Assembly: GCA_038199985.1 (NCBI GenBank)
Contig: JBBPYK010000054.1
Coordinates: 1 to 64,000 of the forward strand
Direction: 5' to 3'
From: Arthrobacter_J sp038199985
Lineage (GTDB): Bacteria > Actinomycetota > Actinomycetes > Actinomycetales > Micrococcaceae
DNA: 64,000 nucleotides
Every line of letters begins with the position of its first letter. Position 1 is the stretch's first letter. The notes beneath the pieces are model-generated. The model worked only from the letters and a program-made list of their open reading frames with translations, did no database searches and had not been told where the DNA came from. Below, one piece after another: positions 52,616 through 62,886 of this stretch. The position numbers and the translations under genes were made by a program.

Positions 52616-55600
52616 GGAGCGAGAGCAAGTTGTACTTCTTCGACCTCGCCCGAGACGATCACATGGGCTCTGCCCGGTGGTAGTCGGCCTTCGAACTCTA
52701 ATCTAATACCGAAGAAGTCAGCATCTGAAGATTGTCTGGCGCACAATACGAGGCCCGTTCCTGATGAACGGGCTTCCATAGCCAACGGTATTTTGGAGAT
52801 TAACGTTGGCGAGGGCATAGCTGTGAAGATTACGCTTACCCCGGCTTGGTGAAGCTGAACGAGCTTTTGGTGTACTTCTGGGGGCAATCGGTCGGCATCG
52901 TCGACCAGAGCCAAAGCCCCCTGCGCCGGTGTCAGGTCATTGAAAGCCTGCGCGTCGATGGTGGACCAGTAGCGGACAGGATCTTGTTGACCATGCGGTG
53001 AAAGTAAAGTCCAATGGTCGGGAACGTTCGTCCTGAAGAGGTTCAGAAAGTTGGTTTTTCCGGTACCCGGTCCGCCGAGTACCGCCGTCACGCCGCGCGG
53101 ACTGACGGTCATTTTCACCGTCTCTAGTTCGTCGCCTCCGAGACCGATGGAGATGAGAGCCGAAAGGCCATTCTGCACCGTCGTGTCCAGAGATTCTGTT
53201 GTGACTGCCCTCGGCAGTGGCTCGACCCGGGGCGGGCGAATAGGAGAATCCGCGGGGAGCCGGCTCACATAACGTGCGAAGTCGGTGGAAGCGACAGCGG
53301 ACGTCTGCGCGACTGCTCCTGCCAACGTCGATATTCGCCCTTGGACGAAGGCTCTACCAGGCAGAAGGTCCATCTCCGGTCGCTTGGGCCACATCATCTG
53401 TGCTTCGGCGCTGGAGCCACTGGGCAGGAAGACACGGTTGGGTAGGAGTGTAAAAAAGCGTGCGGCGAGTAGATCCCTATCGCCGTTGATGAGGACTGCA
53501 ACCCCGGCCTTCTCACCGTCACGGACAATATCTCCCAAACAGTCCTCCGCCCACGCCCACCGGCTGCTTCTCAGGACTGATACCCATCGACCCCAACCTG
53601 TAACCACGACTACTACGGGAGCAGGAAGCGGGGCGTCCGTGGAAGGATCTGCGAGGCGATCCGAAATAATCGCAGACAATTTCTTCAGCGCTCTTGTTGC
53701 TCGTTTGACCTCGTGGCCCCGAATGTAGGCTCCGACCTGTCGCAGCTCTGCAACGCCTGCGACCAAGCTATCTCCATCGAGGATATAGACGTGTGATTCT
53801 GGTCGACAACGCATAACACCGAGGACGAGGCTGCGCATCGCATCCTCAACTCCGCTGCCCGAAATACCGACCAATGCAAGGTGCGAATCAGGTTCGGGGC
53901 TCCATTCGAGGGTGCATTGCCGTTGTTCGTCGGGAATGTCCAGTATTCCGGCCTCAATGGGAAAAGTTTTCCCCTGGCTCTGAGGTTTTGTCGTGGCAGC
54001 TGTGCAGGGTACTGGAACCGACGTAGGAAGAGAGGGCTGTACCGGGCTCCAAGGGGGCTGCCAGCCTTCAGCTGCGACCGATATAGCAGCAAGAGTGGCA
54101 TCCAGCTGAGTAAACGCATTGTCAGTTCCGTCCGTTGGGGACCGAGCATGGAGGAAGTTGGCGAAGTCTGTGACTGGTTTGAGTGCGGTGGTGGGATCTG
54201 CACCCCCGAGCGTCGACGCGGCCTGAAATTCTACGGGGGCGTCGTTCCCAACTTTGATAAATGCCCGCCCGGGCAGTGCCACAGGAATGGAGGCTGCGAC
54301 GGGACTATTCAGTACGTCTTGAGAGTCCGCCGCTGCTTGCACCCGCAGTCCGATGCTGGCGGTCACGTTTGCTCGGATATCTGGGGTGATGGCACCCTGA
54401 GTCCGCTGTGTGGCCATGATGAGGTGCACGCCCAGGGACCGGCCGAGCGTCGCTATCCTCATCAGATCCGGGACTGCTGTAGGCACTTCCTCCGTCAGCA
54501 TCCTAAACTCATCTACCACGAGGACCAGTCGCGGTAAAAGAGGATCGTTCAGGCGTCGACGAAGTGCGTAGTCACCAATATCGGAGACCTTGTAGTGGGC
54601 AAAGAGGCGTTCTCGGCGTTTGACCTCCGCCTTGAGGGAGACGAGTGCGCGGGCTACGTTTTCGGGGGAGAGGTCCGTCAGCATTCCGACGGAATGGGGC
54701 AGGGAACCGAGGGGACCAAGACCAGAGCCCCCTTTGAAGTCTATATACAGGAAGTTCACGGTCGACGGCGAATGGTGTGTTGCTATGCCAAGAACCAGTG
54801 CGCGTAGCAGCTCGGACTTTCCCGCACCCGTGGTGCCCGCCACTAGGAGGTGCGGCCCCTGGGAGGCAAGATCAAATTCAAGGACAGTCTCAGGGCTGCC
54901 CAGACTGCCCAGAGGGGCGCGCAAACCACCCCTTTCAGCTTCCCATGCCAATCTGACGCCCGCTGGGGTTACCGGAGACATGGAGTCGAACCTTACGGAC
55001 TCAGGGATGGGCCGGGGCCCGGTGTTCTCATCCTGCGGGTAAACCGACGCTATGGTCCTTGCCATTGCTTCGAAGGTACCTTCACCCACCAGATCAGGGG
55101 TGAAGGGTGTTGTGATGCCCTGCCGGTTGCAGATACTGCCGCCATTGAACGTCGTAGAAATGACATGCGAAGCGTCGATGTCCTCACTGTGGAACCAGAT
55201 GATGCACTTTCCAGATGCTTCCAGAGCACTGCTCAGTTGTCCCGAATAACGCCAAAGAATGACGACGGGTGCGGGACTACGTGAGAGCGCTTTGAGGAGT
55301 TCTATTGGATCCGAAACAAGCGTGGAGCCGGGTAGATATCGCAGACCGGTGGGAATGTCTGCTGCGTGTCCATAAGAAATCACACCCACCTCAAGAAGGG
55401 ACAATTGAAGCACGAGGGAGCGGACCAGCGCGGAAGCAGCATCTGGGGACCCGATGACGTTGATCCGGTTCGGGCCATTGATGTCGATTAGGGCAGGCAC
55501 GTCTGTCAGCATCGGTGGCGTCCACCCTTGTTGGGCTGGCTGGACCTGTAGATTAGCGGGTTGATCAGCCAGTCCTAGTCGCAGCTGATGTGCCGATTGC

Positions 55601-56463
55601 GCAAGCTCAAGGCGGCCATGTTGTAACGCAAGGTGGAGCACCGCCGGGTCGGGCGCTGCCCGGAGTCGCCTATTCTGATCAAGGAGACGCGCACTATTAA
55701 CAGCTGCAGTAAAAGTTCGACGTTTGCGGCGACCGGATAACAGGGGCACGAGGCCAGTAACAGCGGAAAGACCGCTAAACGCGAGAAAGAACCACATTTG
55801 TGTTGTCACAGCCAGAACGACACCCAGGACCAGAGGTAGCAAAGCGGTCACCCACACCATGCGATTCTTCTCCGGTGGGGGAGGAGAGTCCACAACCAAC
55901 GGCTCCTTGACATCCTCGCCAACGGGAGTTCGCTGCCATGACGATGCTGGAACGATGCTACATCGGCTGGATCCTAAGCGGATCAACGATCCGGCGTCCA
56001 CGTTTTTGCTGTCGATTCTGCTGCCATCCACCCAGGTGCCGTTGACGGAACCGTGGTCTCGGAGGGAAATGTGATGGTCGGATACTGTCAGGACGGCATG
56101 TTTCCGGGAAAGTTCAGGATCGTTGATGGAAATCTGAGAGTCTGCACGTCCAATTTCGTAGTCGCCCCTCAAGAGGGGAAATACTTGACCAGCATCTGGC
56201 CCGGTATTTACCGTGAACACCAATGACGGCGATTGGCGTTCACGCGATCGTGCCTCTCCACGCGCCACAATGCAACCATTGACCAAAGGCCATTGCCCGG
56301 GCACCAACCCCGCCAACAATTCTCCTCCTACCGAGTAGCTACCCGGCCCGTACAACTCTGTTAAAGCAGCGGTGAGGGCGTCTCCAGAGTCTACTGACGT
56401 CGTGTCGGCTACTAGTTCGTCTGCATCCGATCCCAACGTGATCAGAGTGAAGTGTAGTGTCAT
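52612..56463 (-). CDS. FHA-FtsK/SpoIIIE protein resembling type VII secretion ATPase EssC/EccC
   Basis: A 1283-residue protein. An FHA domain (about 100-155; YEIGRADSQISINDPELSRK) that reads phosphothreonine is followed by two membrane helices (about 203-243) and three FtsK-like ATPase modules. Module 1 has Walker A GTTGAGKS (543-550) and Walker B LVLVVDEF (647-653). Module 2 is degenerate: GISGSGVEDA (866-875) lacks the lysine and VVVVVTGWG replaces Walker B. Module 3 is intact (GGPGTGKT 1130-1137; LALVDDADRL). The order fits EssC/EccC, the motor of type VII secretion, but no WXG100, EccB/D/E or mycosin gene is near. ATG 56463 has AAGGGGG upstream. Confidence 0.88.
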   Translation of the reverse strand: MTLHFTLITLGSDADELVADTTSVDSGDALTAALTELYGPGSYSVGGELLAGLVPGQWPLVNGCIVARGEARSRERQSPSLVFTVNTGPDAGQVFPLLRGDYEIGRADSQISINDPELSRKHAVLTVSDHHISLRDHGSVNGTWVDGSRIDSKNVDAGSLIRLGSSRCSIVPASSWQRTPVGEDVKEPLVVDSPPPPEKNRMVWVTALLPLVLGVVLAVTTQMWFFLAFSGLSAVTGLVPLLSGRRKRRTFTAAVNSARLLDQNRRLRAAPDPAVLHLALQHGRLELAQSAHQLRLGLADQPANLQVQPAQQGWTPPMLTDVPALIDINGPNRINVIGSPDAASALVRSLVLQLSLLEVGVISYGHAADIPTGLRYLPGSTLVSDPIELLKALSRSPAPVVILWRYSGQLSSALEASGKCIIWFHSEDIDASHVISTTFNGGSICNRQGITTPFTPDLVGEGTFEAMARTIASVYPQDENTGPRPIPESVRFDSMSPVTPAGVRLAWEAERGGLRAPLGSLGSPETVLEFDLASQGPHLLVAGTTGAGKSELLRALVLGIATHHSPSTVNFLYIDFKGGSGLGPLGSLPHSVGMLTDLSPENVARALVSLKAEVKRRERLFAHYKVSDIGDYALRRRLNDPLLPRLVLVVDEFRMLTEEVPTAVPDLMRIATLGRSLGVHLIMATQRTQGAITPDIRANVTASIGLRVQAAADSQDVLNSPVAASIPVALPGRAFIKVGNDAPVEFQAASTLGGADPTTALKPVTDFANFLHARSPTDGTDNAFTQLDATLAAISVAAEGWQPPWSPVQPSLPTSVPVPCTAATTKPQSQGKTFPIEAGILDIPDEQRQCTLEWSPEPDSHLALVGISGSGVEDAMRSLVLGVMRCRPESHVYILDGDSLVAGVAELRQVGAYIRGHEVKRATRALKKLSAIISDRLADPSTDAPLPAPVVVVVTGWGRWVSVLRSSRWAWAEDCLGDIVRDGEKAGVAVLINGDRDLLAARFFTLLPNRVFLPSGSSAEAQMMWPKRPEMDLLPGRAFVQGRISTLAGAVAQTSAVASTDFARYVSRLPADSPIRPPRVEPLPRAVTTESLDTTVQNGLSALISIGLGGDELETVKMTVSPRGVTAVLGGPGTGKTNFLNLFRTNVPDHWTLLSPHGQQDPVRYWSTIDAQAFNDLTPAQGALALVDDADRLPPEVHQKLVQLHQAGVSVIFTAMPSPTLISKIPLAMEARSSGTGLVLCARQSSDADFFGIRLEFEGRLPPGRAHVIVSGEVEEVQLALAP

Positions 56464-56602
56464 GACCTGCCCCCTTTCGACTGACTATCAAGAAGGCTAC
56501 GTTGACTCCCTCGATCAGGGTGGGGCTACGTACGCTGTCTGTGGAAAACTTTTGTCGCGCTAGACTTACGTCGTTCTCCTCCACATCCAAAGGACCAAGA
56601 CC

Positions 56603-58669
56603 TTGACCACCAACCCGGCTCTGGACTCAGCGCGTCCGGTGACACCTGCAGCCGCGCATCCGGCGGGATCCAAATACCGTCCGGAAGTTCAGGGCTTGCG
56701 GGCACTGGCCGTACTCATGGTGGTCACGTACCACATTTGGTTTGGACGCGTCTCTGGCGGGGTGGATGTCTTCCTACTTATTTCGTCGTTTCTGCTGACG
56801 TTCTCCTTTGTGAGGAAGATTGAGAACGGCATACCGCTCAGGCTCGGTAAATACTGGTTGCACCTTTTCAAACGACTCCTCCCGGCCGTCGTCGTGACTC
56901 TGCTCGGTGTCCTAGTGGCAACGTATCTGTTCATTCCCCAATCTCGATGGCCCGAAATTCTCGGACAATCGTGGGCCTCGTTGCTGTACTTCCAAAACTG
57001 GGCGCTGGCATTTGCCTCGGTGGACTACTACGCCGCCGACCACAGCCTTGCGAGCCCACTCCAGCACTTTTGGTCGCTTTCGGTGCAGGGACAGGTTTTC
57101 ATCCTCTGGCCGCTCCTGTTCGTAGTCGCAGCGTTTCTCACCAAACTTCTGAAGGCACGATTCCGTTTTGTAGTTCTGGTAATTTTCGGCGCAGTGTTTC
57201 TCGGGTCGCTGGCATTCTCCATCTTCGAGACGTATACGAATCAAACATTCGCCTACTTCGATACACGTGCTCGATTGTGGGAGTTCGCCCTGGGCACGCT
57301 GCTGGCATTGGTCCTTCCGTTTCTGCGGATACCAGCCGTCTTGCGAGTGGTGATGGGATGGGTAGGGCTAGCTGCCATGCTAAGCGGCGGTTTCGTCCTC
57401 GATGTCCAGGGTGAGTTCCCTGGATACGTGGCGTTGTGGCCAACGTTGGCGGCCGCCTTCATCATTGTTGCAGGCCAGACGGGGAGCCGTTTTGGTGCGG
57501 ATAGACTGCTCTCTTGGCGGCCGCTGGTCCGTATGGGTGACATGTCTTACGCCCTCTACCTTTGGCACTGGCCCATTCTCATCACTTACCTCATTTACCG
57601 GGACCGCACCGCCGTCGGGATCGTGGGAGGGACCGGGATCATTGTTCTGGCGTTGGTTCTGGCCTACCTCACGACGCGTTTCATCGAAAGGCCGGTTCGG
57701 GAGTCGCAATGGGCAGAGAAGAAGCGACGAAGGGCGGCACTCATTATTGCGGTCTGCCTCGCTCTGGTGGCAGCGCCCGTTGGAGGCTGGCAGCTCCAGT
57801 TACGGGCTCACGCAGCTGAACTAGGCAAGATGGCGGCAGTCAATAACCCTGGCGCCAAGGTATTGATGGATGATTTCGAAGGCAAGGCGCCTGCCGGAGT
57901 CGAGATCCTGCCTGCCGCCGCGGACATACAAAAGGAGTATGCGGTCCTGGACGGTAAGTGCCAGAACGCCCCATTTGCAACGCAGGCCGACGTTCTTGAG
58001 GGCCGGTGTAGTGACACGCAAGTCTCCGGTGAGCCAGCCAGAACCATTGTAGTGGTAGGGGATTCGCATACGGAGCAGTGGCTCGGGGCCATCGAACCGA
58101 TGGCCAGGGAGCAGAACTGGAAAGTCGTGTCGCTGCTTCTGGGAGCCTGCACCTACAGCGTTGGATTCGAAGGAGGATACAAAGAATGCAACGAGTTTAA
58201 CGCTGCCGCTACGGACTACATCCTGGAGTTGCACCCAGATGCGGTCTTTACCGTTGCCACCAAGTCCCGCTCTGAAGATCCGCAGGACACCGTGGTGCCC
58301 GGGTTAGCGAACGCGGCCAACTTACTGCACGGTGAGGGTATTCAAATGGTTGGAATCCGCGATAACCCTCGTTTTACCTTTAATATGATGGAGTGTGTCG
58401 AACTGAATGGTGAAGACTCTGCCTCGTGTAATCCACTACGGAGCGAGACACTCAGCTTCGCCCCACCATTCGAGGAACTGCGGGCGGCGGCACCAAACAT
58501 CGATCTCATGGATGTTACTGACCTGATCTGTGGAGAAGAACGTTGCCAAGCTGTCGTGGGCAACGTTTATGTCTACATTGACGGCAATCACTTGACTGAG
58601 ACGTACGTTGACACCATGCGGCCTGAATTTGACCAGCGATTCCTATCGGCTGTTCGATGGAAGTCCTGA
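56603..58669 (+). CDS. Acyltransferase-3/SGNH fusion membrane O-acyltransferase
   Basis: A 688-residue OatA-like protein. The N-terminal acyltransferase-3 domain (about 25-400, ten or more helices) starts YRPEVQGLRALAVLMVVTYH with the conserved Arg and His, followed by GGVDVFLLISSFLLT. The extracytoplasmic SGNH domain (about 470-688) has the serine block GDSHTEQW near residue 485 and the Asp-His block DGNHLTETY near the end. It should carry an acyl group across the membrane and place it on a cell wall or exopolysaccharide. TTG 56603 is used because AAAGGA lies eight bases upstream. Being just upstream of the galactofuranan operon, the galactan is a candidate substrate; this is inference. Confidence 0.9.
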   Translation: MTTNPALDSARPVTPAAAHPAGSKYRPEVQGLRALAVLMVVTYHIWFGRVSGGVDVFLLISSFLLTFSFVRKIENGIPLRLGKYWLHLFKRLLPAVVVTLLGVLVATYLFIPQSRWPEILGQSWASLLYFQNWALAFASVDYYAADHSLASPLQHFWSLSVQGQVFILWPLLFVVAAFLTKLLKARFRFVVLVIFGAVFLGSLAFSIFETYTNQTFAYFDTRARLWEFALGTLLALVLPFLRIPAVLRVVMGWVGLAAMLSGGFVLDVQGEFPGYVALWPTLAAAFIIVAGQTGSRFGADRLLSWRPLVRMGDMSYALYLWHWPILITYLIYRDRTAVGIVGGTGIIVLALVLAYLTTRFIERPVRESQWAEKKRRRAALIIAVCLALVAAPVGGWQLQLRAHAAELGKMAAVNNPGAKVLMDDFEGKAPAGVEILPAAADIQKEYAVLDGKCQNAPFATQADVLEGRCSDTQVSGEPARTIVVVGDSHTEQWLGAIEPMAREQNWKVVSLLLGACTYSVGFEGGYKECNEFNAAATDYILELHPDAVFTVATKSRSEDPQDTVVPGLANAANLLHGEGIQMVGIRDNPRFTFNMMECVELNGEDSASCNPLRSETLSFAPPFEELRAAAPNIDLMDVTDLICGEERCQAVVGNVYVYIDGNHLTETYVDTMRPEFDQRFLSAVRWKS

Positions 58670-58793
58670 GAGGCAACGCTCGTGCCCGACGTAGCCATGA
58701 GCCGGAAATGACTGTGAAGACATCACGGTCAGGTAACCTTAAGTGCGCAGGTTCGCCCATATTGATCCTGCCCAAATCAATACGGGAGAATTT

Positions 58794-59981
58794 GTGAACG
58801 TTGATCTTGTAGTAGTTGGCTCCGGTTTTTTTGGACTGACCGTGGCCGAGAGGGCTGCAACCGAGTTGGGCCTCAAGGTCGCGGTGATCGACCGTCGTTA
58901 CCACATTGGTGGTAACGCTTACAGCGAAAAAGATCCGCAGACTGGAATCGAGGTACACAAGTACGGTGCACACTTGTTCCATACCTCCAACGAGCGTGTA
59001 TGGGACTACGTCAACAAGTTCACGACGTTCACGAATTACGTTCACAAGGTATACGGCGTGCACCGGGGGGAAGTCTTCCCGCTCCCGATTAATCTGGGGA
59101 CCATCAACCAGTTCTTCCGAGCAAACTATTCCCCGGATGACGCACGCGCACTCATTCAGGAGCAGGCGGGAGAGTTCGCCAGGTTGGATCCGGAGAACCT
59201 CAATGACAAGGGTATCCAACTCATCGGACGTCCACTCTATGAAGCGTTCATCAAGCATTACACCGGGAAACAGTGGCAGACGGACCCCAAGGATCTGCCC
59301 GCAGGCATCATCTCGCGCCTTCCCGTGCGGTACACGTACGACAACAGGTACTTCAACGACACCTTTGAAGGACTCCCAACCAACGGTTATACGGCGTGGA
59401 TCGAGCGTATGGCGGATCATCCCAACATCTCCGTGCACTTGAACACGGACTTTTTCGATGACACTCAGGAGTACGGGAAGTCCAACGTCGTAGGCAATGT
59501 CCCTGTCGTCTACACGGGCGCGGTGGATCGATATTTCGACTTCACAGAGGGGAATCTCTCCTGGCGGACTATTGATTTCGAACAGGAAGTGCTGGATATA
59601 GGCGACTTCCAAGGCACGTCTGTGGTCAATTACAACGACGGCGACGTCCCCTACACGCGGATCATTGAACCTCGTCACTTCCATCCAGAGCGGAATTATC
59701 CGTCAGACAAAACGCTGATCATGCGTGAATTTTCGCGTGCTGCGGAAGAGGGCGACGAGCCGTATTACCCCATCAACACTGAGGCCGACCGAGCAAAACT
59801 TGTGGCTTACCGAGACCTCGCCAAAAATGAGAAATCGGTCCTATTCGGCGGACGACTTGGCACCTACAAATATCTGGACATGCACATGGCCATCGGGTCC
59901 GCACTTTCCATGTTCGACAACAAGATCAAGCCCCATTTCAGCGGCGGCACAGCACTCGAGAGTGGAGGAGTCGACGCATGA
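58794..59981 (+). CDS. glf: UDP-galactopyranose mutase
   Basis: A 395-residue flavoenzyme that converts UDP-galactopyranose to UDP-galactofuranose. The FAD-binding N terminus is LVVVGSGFFGLTVAERAA; RYHIGGNAYSE, GIEVHKYGAHLFHTSNERVW, SLIGRPLYEAF-type segment LIGRPLYEAFIKHYTGKQW and FGGRLGTYKYLDMHMAI are all highly conserved with mycobacterial Glf. GTG 58794 has GGGAG five bases upstream; a frame extension to 58743 adds non-conserved residues. The stop overlaps the glycosyltransferase start by four bases, opening a four-gene galactofuranan operon. Confidence 0.97.
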   Translation: MNVDLVVVGSGFFGLTVAERAATELGLKVAVIDRRYHIGGNAYSEKDPQTGIEVHKYGAHLFHTSNERVWDYVNKFTTFTNYVHKVYGVHRGEVFPLPINLGTINQFFRANYSPDDARALIQEQAGEFARLDPENLNDKGIQLIGRPLYEAFIKHYTGKQWQTDPKDLPAGIISRLPVRYTYDNRYFNDTFEGLPTNGYTAWIERMADHPNISVHLNTDFFDDTQEYGKSNVVGNVPVVYTGAVDRYFDFTEGNLSWRTIDFEQEVLDIGDFQGTSVVNYNDGDVPYTRIIEPRHFHPERNYPSDKTLIMREFSRAAEEGDEPYYPINTEADRAKLVAYRDLAKNEKSVLFGGRLGTYKYLDMHMAIGSALSMFDNKIKPHFSGGTALESGGVDA

Positions 59982-61996
59982 CAAGCTCAAGCGAATCAGT
60001 AAACATCTCAGAGTCGGTAGCAACGGATTTCACGACTCTTCAGCGCGTCATATTTCCTAACCAGAGTCAGATGGACACGGCCCTGCTTTACGTAGATAGC
60101 GGGACGGCGCGTGGTGCTCAATTCAATACGATGGACGGATCTTCAACCAGCCGTCAGGCAACGTCCGGGCAAGCCGCAGCTGCAATGAGTGAAGTGCACG
60201 TTGAAGACTTTGTATCGCGGACCTCCACAACGGTCCGCGCAGGCGAGAGAATTTCGTTCGGTACCTATTTCAACGCCTTTCCTGCCAGTTACTGGCGTCG
60301 TTGGACTGCCATTGAACAGGTGAAGCTGCGGGTAGTGACCTCAGGCGCCGGAAGCATCAGCGTGTATAAGTCGAACGCCCGCGGTTCACTGCAACACGTG
60401 GATACTCAACGCGTTGGCGGAAGCGTCGAGAGTGTGTTCGATTTGTCCCTGAAACCTTTCGGCGACGGTGGCTGGTATTGGTTCGACATCGTTGCAGGTG
60501 CAGAGTCGGTCATTCTGGAATCAGCCGAGTGGCTGAGCCCTAAAGACAAAAGAGCGGCGTCTGGTCCCATGGGATCCGTGACAGTGGAAATAACGACGCT
60601 TAACAAGACCGATTTCTGCCTCAACAATCTCAACATTCTGGCTAGCCATCCAGAAGCGCTTGAGAGTGTGCGAGAAGTACTTGTGGTTGATCAAGGCACT
60701 CAGAAGGTCCGTGACGCAGAGGGATTCGCAGAGGTCGAAGCGGCACTTTGCGGGAAGCTGCGGATCATCGACCAAGAAAATCTCGGCGGGTCCGGAGGGT
60801 TCTCCCGAGGAATGTTTGAGGCGGTCGAGAACGGCAGCGACTATGTTCTGCTTCTCGACGATGACGTCGTGGTTGAGCCTGAAAGCATCAGCCGCTTGCT
60901 CACCTTCGCAGACCGCTGTAAAACGCCGACGATTGTTGGCGGCCACATGTTTGACCTCTACAACAGGTCGGTTCTGCACACATTCGGTGAAACTGTCAAC
61001 CCGTACAGGATTCAACCTGATCAGCCCATCTCGGACCAGGAGCTCGGGCACGATTTCGCCAGATCCAACCTGCGGACAACGTCCTGGCTGCACCGACGCG
61101 TGGATGTCGACTATAACGGTTGGTGGATGTGTCTGATCCCTACGACAGTGATTCGTGAGATCGGGCTATCACTCCCTATCTTCATCAAGTGGGATGACTC
61201 GGAGTATGGCTTGCGCGCGAAGAGCGCAGGGTTCCCCACGGTATCGCTTCCAGGTGCGGCCGTCTGGCACGTTTCATGGGCGGACAAAGACGACCTCGTT
61301 GGTTGGCAGTCGTATTTCCACACACGGAACCGGCTGATAACCGCGCTTCTTCACAGTCCTTATGAACGCGGTGGTCGAGTAGTTCGAGAAACCGGCTACC
61401 TCGACATCAAGCACTTGATTTCGATGCAATATTTTACCTCGATGGGTCGCATTATGGCTTTGCGAGATGTGCTCAAGGGACCTGAGGGTCTGCACGAAAT
61501 GCTTCCAACGAAGCTACCGGAAATCCGATCAATGATTGCTGAGTACTCTGATTCTCAGATAAAACCGGACCCGGAAGCGTTTCCCACGCCAAAAATGGAT
61601 AAGCCGCCTCGCCACGGACAGGGGTTCAAAGCGCCGTCCTATACGACTCTCGTTCCTTGGGCAGCAAAAACGGTGATCCGCCAATTGACCAAGCCTGTGA
61701 CGGAAACAAGTAAAACCCGACCGCAGACCTACGTGGCACATCAAGACAATAAATGGTGGCGCATGTCCCAATATGACAGTGCCGTTGTGACGAACGCCGA
61801 AGGGACAGGTGCGTCGTGGTACAAGCGGGATCCGAAGAAGCTCAGAGAACTTCTTTCTGAGAGTCTACGGCTCAACGGTGAGATTCTGCGTTCTTGGCCG
61901 CAGTTGAGCGCGCGTTATAAAGCACATGTAGAAAGCATGACCTCATTCGAAGCCTGGAAAGAGACGTTCGACAAGCACTCCGGCGAAGGTAAGTAG
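59978..61996 (+). CDS. glfT2: Galactofuranosyltransferase, GlfT2 type
   Basis: A 672-residue enzyme that polymerises galactofuranose from UDP-Galf. The N-terminal beta-sandwich (about 80-190) precedes the GT-A domain with the metal triad LLLDDDV (294-296), the WDDSEYGLRAK element (catalytic Asp near 406-407) and WHVSWADK (metal-binding His). The C-terminal helical part (FTSMGRIMALRDVLKGPEGL) follows. This order matches GlfT2 (Rv3808c, 637 residues). GlfT1, which starts the chain in mycobacteria, is not in the window. ATG 59978 overlaps the glf stop. Confidence 0.94.
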   Translation: MTSSSESVNISESVATDFTTLQRVIFPNQSQMDTALLYVDSGTARGAQFNTMDGSSTSRQATSGQAAAAMSEVHVEDFVSRTSTTVRAGERISFGTYFNAFPASYWRRWTAIEQVKLRVVTSGAGSISVYKSNARGSLQHVDTQRVGGSVESVFDLSLKPFGDGGWYWFDIVAGAESVILESAEWLSPKDKRAASGPMGSVTVEITTLNKTDFCLNNLNILASHPEALESVREVLVVDQGTQKVRDAEGFAEVEAALCGKLRIIDQENLGGSGGFSRGMFEAVENGSDYVLLLDDDVVVEPESISRLLTFADRCKTPTIVGGHMFDLYNRSVLHTFGETVNPYRIQPDQPISDQELGHDFARSNLRTTSWLHRRVDVDYNGWWMCLIPTTVIREIGLSLPIFIKWDDSEYGLRAKSAGFPTVSLPGAAVWHVSWADKDDLVGWQSYFHTRNRLITALLHSPYERGGRVVRETGYLDIKHLISMQYFTSMGRIMALRDVLKGPEGLHEMLPTKLPEIRSMIAEYSDSQIKPDPEAFPTPKMDKPPRHGQGFKAPSYTTLVPWAAKTVIRQLTKPVTETSKTRPQTYVAHQDNKWWRMSQYDSAVVTNAEGTGASWYKRDPKKLRELLSESLRLNGEILRSWPQLSARYKAHVESMTSFEAWKETFDKHSGEGK

Positions 61997-61998
61997 GG

Positions 61999-62886
61999 TT
62001 GAGTACTTCTGAACTATCTGCACCCGGCAAATCGAGGGGACTACGCGATGTAGTCAAATCAAGATTTCTTCTGCGTCTTTTGGTAGCCAAAGAGCTCAAA
62101 GTTCGTTACCGAGGCTCTGTGTTGGGTCTACTGTGGTCCTACATAAAGCCGGCGGTGCAGTTCATCGTTTTCTATATAGCGCTTGGGGTCTTCCTCGGAC
62201 TCGAAAAGAGCCCCACGAACCCGGACGGCCTGCCGAACTATTCTATTTACTTGTTTTCAGGTATTGTCCTGATCAATTTTTTCTCTGAAGCACTCGGGAA
62301 CGCAGCCAGATCGATTGTTGGCAACGGTAATCTCATCAAGAAGATCTACCTTCCACGGCAGCTCTTTCCCGTCGCTTCAGTGTGGGTTTCAGCTGTCCAT
62401 TTCTTCCCGCAGCTAGTGGTGCTTTTGGCTGCATGTTTGTTTGTAGGCTGGTCGCCGTCCCTCTCGCAGCTGGCCGCTGCGGGGGCAGGATTCGTGATTG
62501 TCGCGTTGCTTGCGACCGGACTTGGTCTCCTATTCGGTGCTGCGAACGTCTATTTCAGGGACTCTGAGAACTTTGTCGATATGCTCTTGATGATCGCCAC
62601 GTGGGCGTCCCCAGTCCTCTATGCGTGGACCATGGTTGAGGCGAAACTTGGCAGTGCCTGGTTTGCCGTTTATCAAAGCAACCCGATGACTATCGCCGTC
62701 GAACTATTTCATTTGGCGTTCTGGGTGCCGACTACCGATCCGTTGGCCATCGATCAGGCGACTGCCGTTCCACCTGATCTTCTCGATTTCTGGACTCCCG
62801 TAGGTTTGGTCACTGCTGTGGCCATCCTGGTTCTGGGCCAGATCACTTTCCGCCGGCTCGAGGGCCGGTTTGCTCAGGAGCTCTGA
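61999..62886 (+). CDS. wzm: Polysaccharide ABC exporter permease (Wzm type)
   Basis: A 295-residue ABC-2 permease with about six membrane helices. A cytoplasmic amphipathic N terminus (RFLLRLLVAKELKVRYRGSV) is typical of Wzm/TagG proteins, followed by LGLLWSYIKPAVQFIVFYIA, NLIKKIYLPRQLFPVASVW and the end of the core LMIATWASPVLYAW. It should export lipid-linked galactan across the membrane, like Rv3783. TTG 61999 starts two bases after the glfT2 stop. An insert near residue 245-270 (TTDPLAIDQATAVPPDLLDF) lies outside the membrane. Confidence 0.93.
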   Translation: MSTSELSAPGKSRGLRDVVKSRFLLRLLVAKELKVRYRGSVLGLLWSYIKPAVQFIVFYIALGVFLGLEKSPTNPDGLPNYSIYLFSGIVLINFFSEALGNAARSIVGNGNLIKKIYLPRQLFPVASVWVSAVHFFPQLVVLLAACLFVGWSPSLSQLAAAGAGFVIVALLATGLGLLFGAANVYFRDSENFVDMLLMIATWASPVLYAWTMVEAKLGSAWFAVYQSNPMTIAVELFHLAFWVPTTDPLAIDQATAVPPDLLDFWTPVGLVTAVAILVLGQITFRRLEGRFAQEL

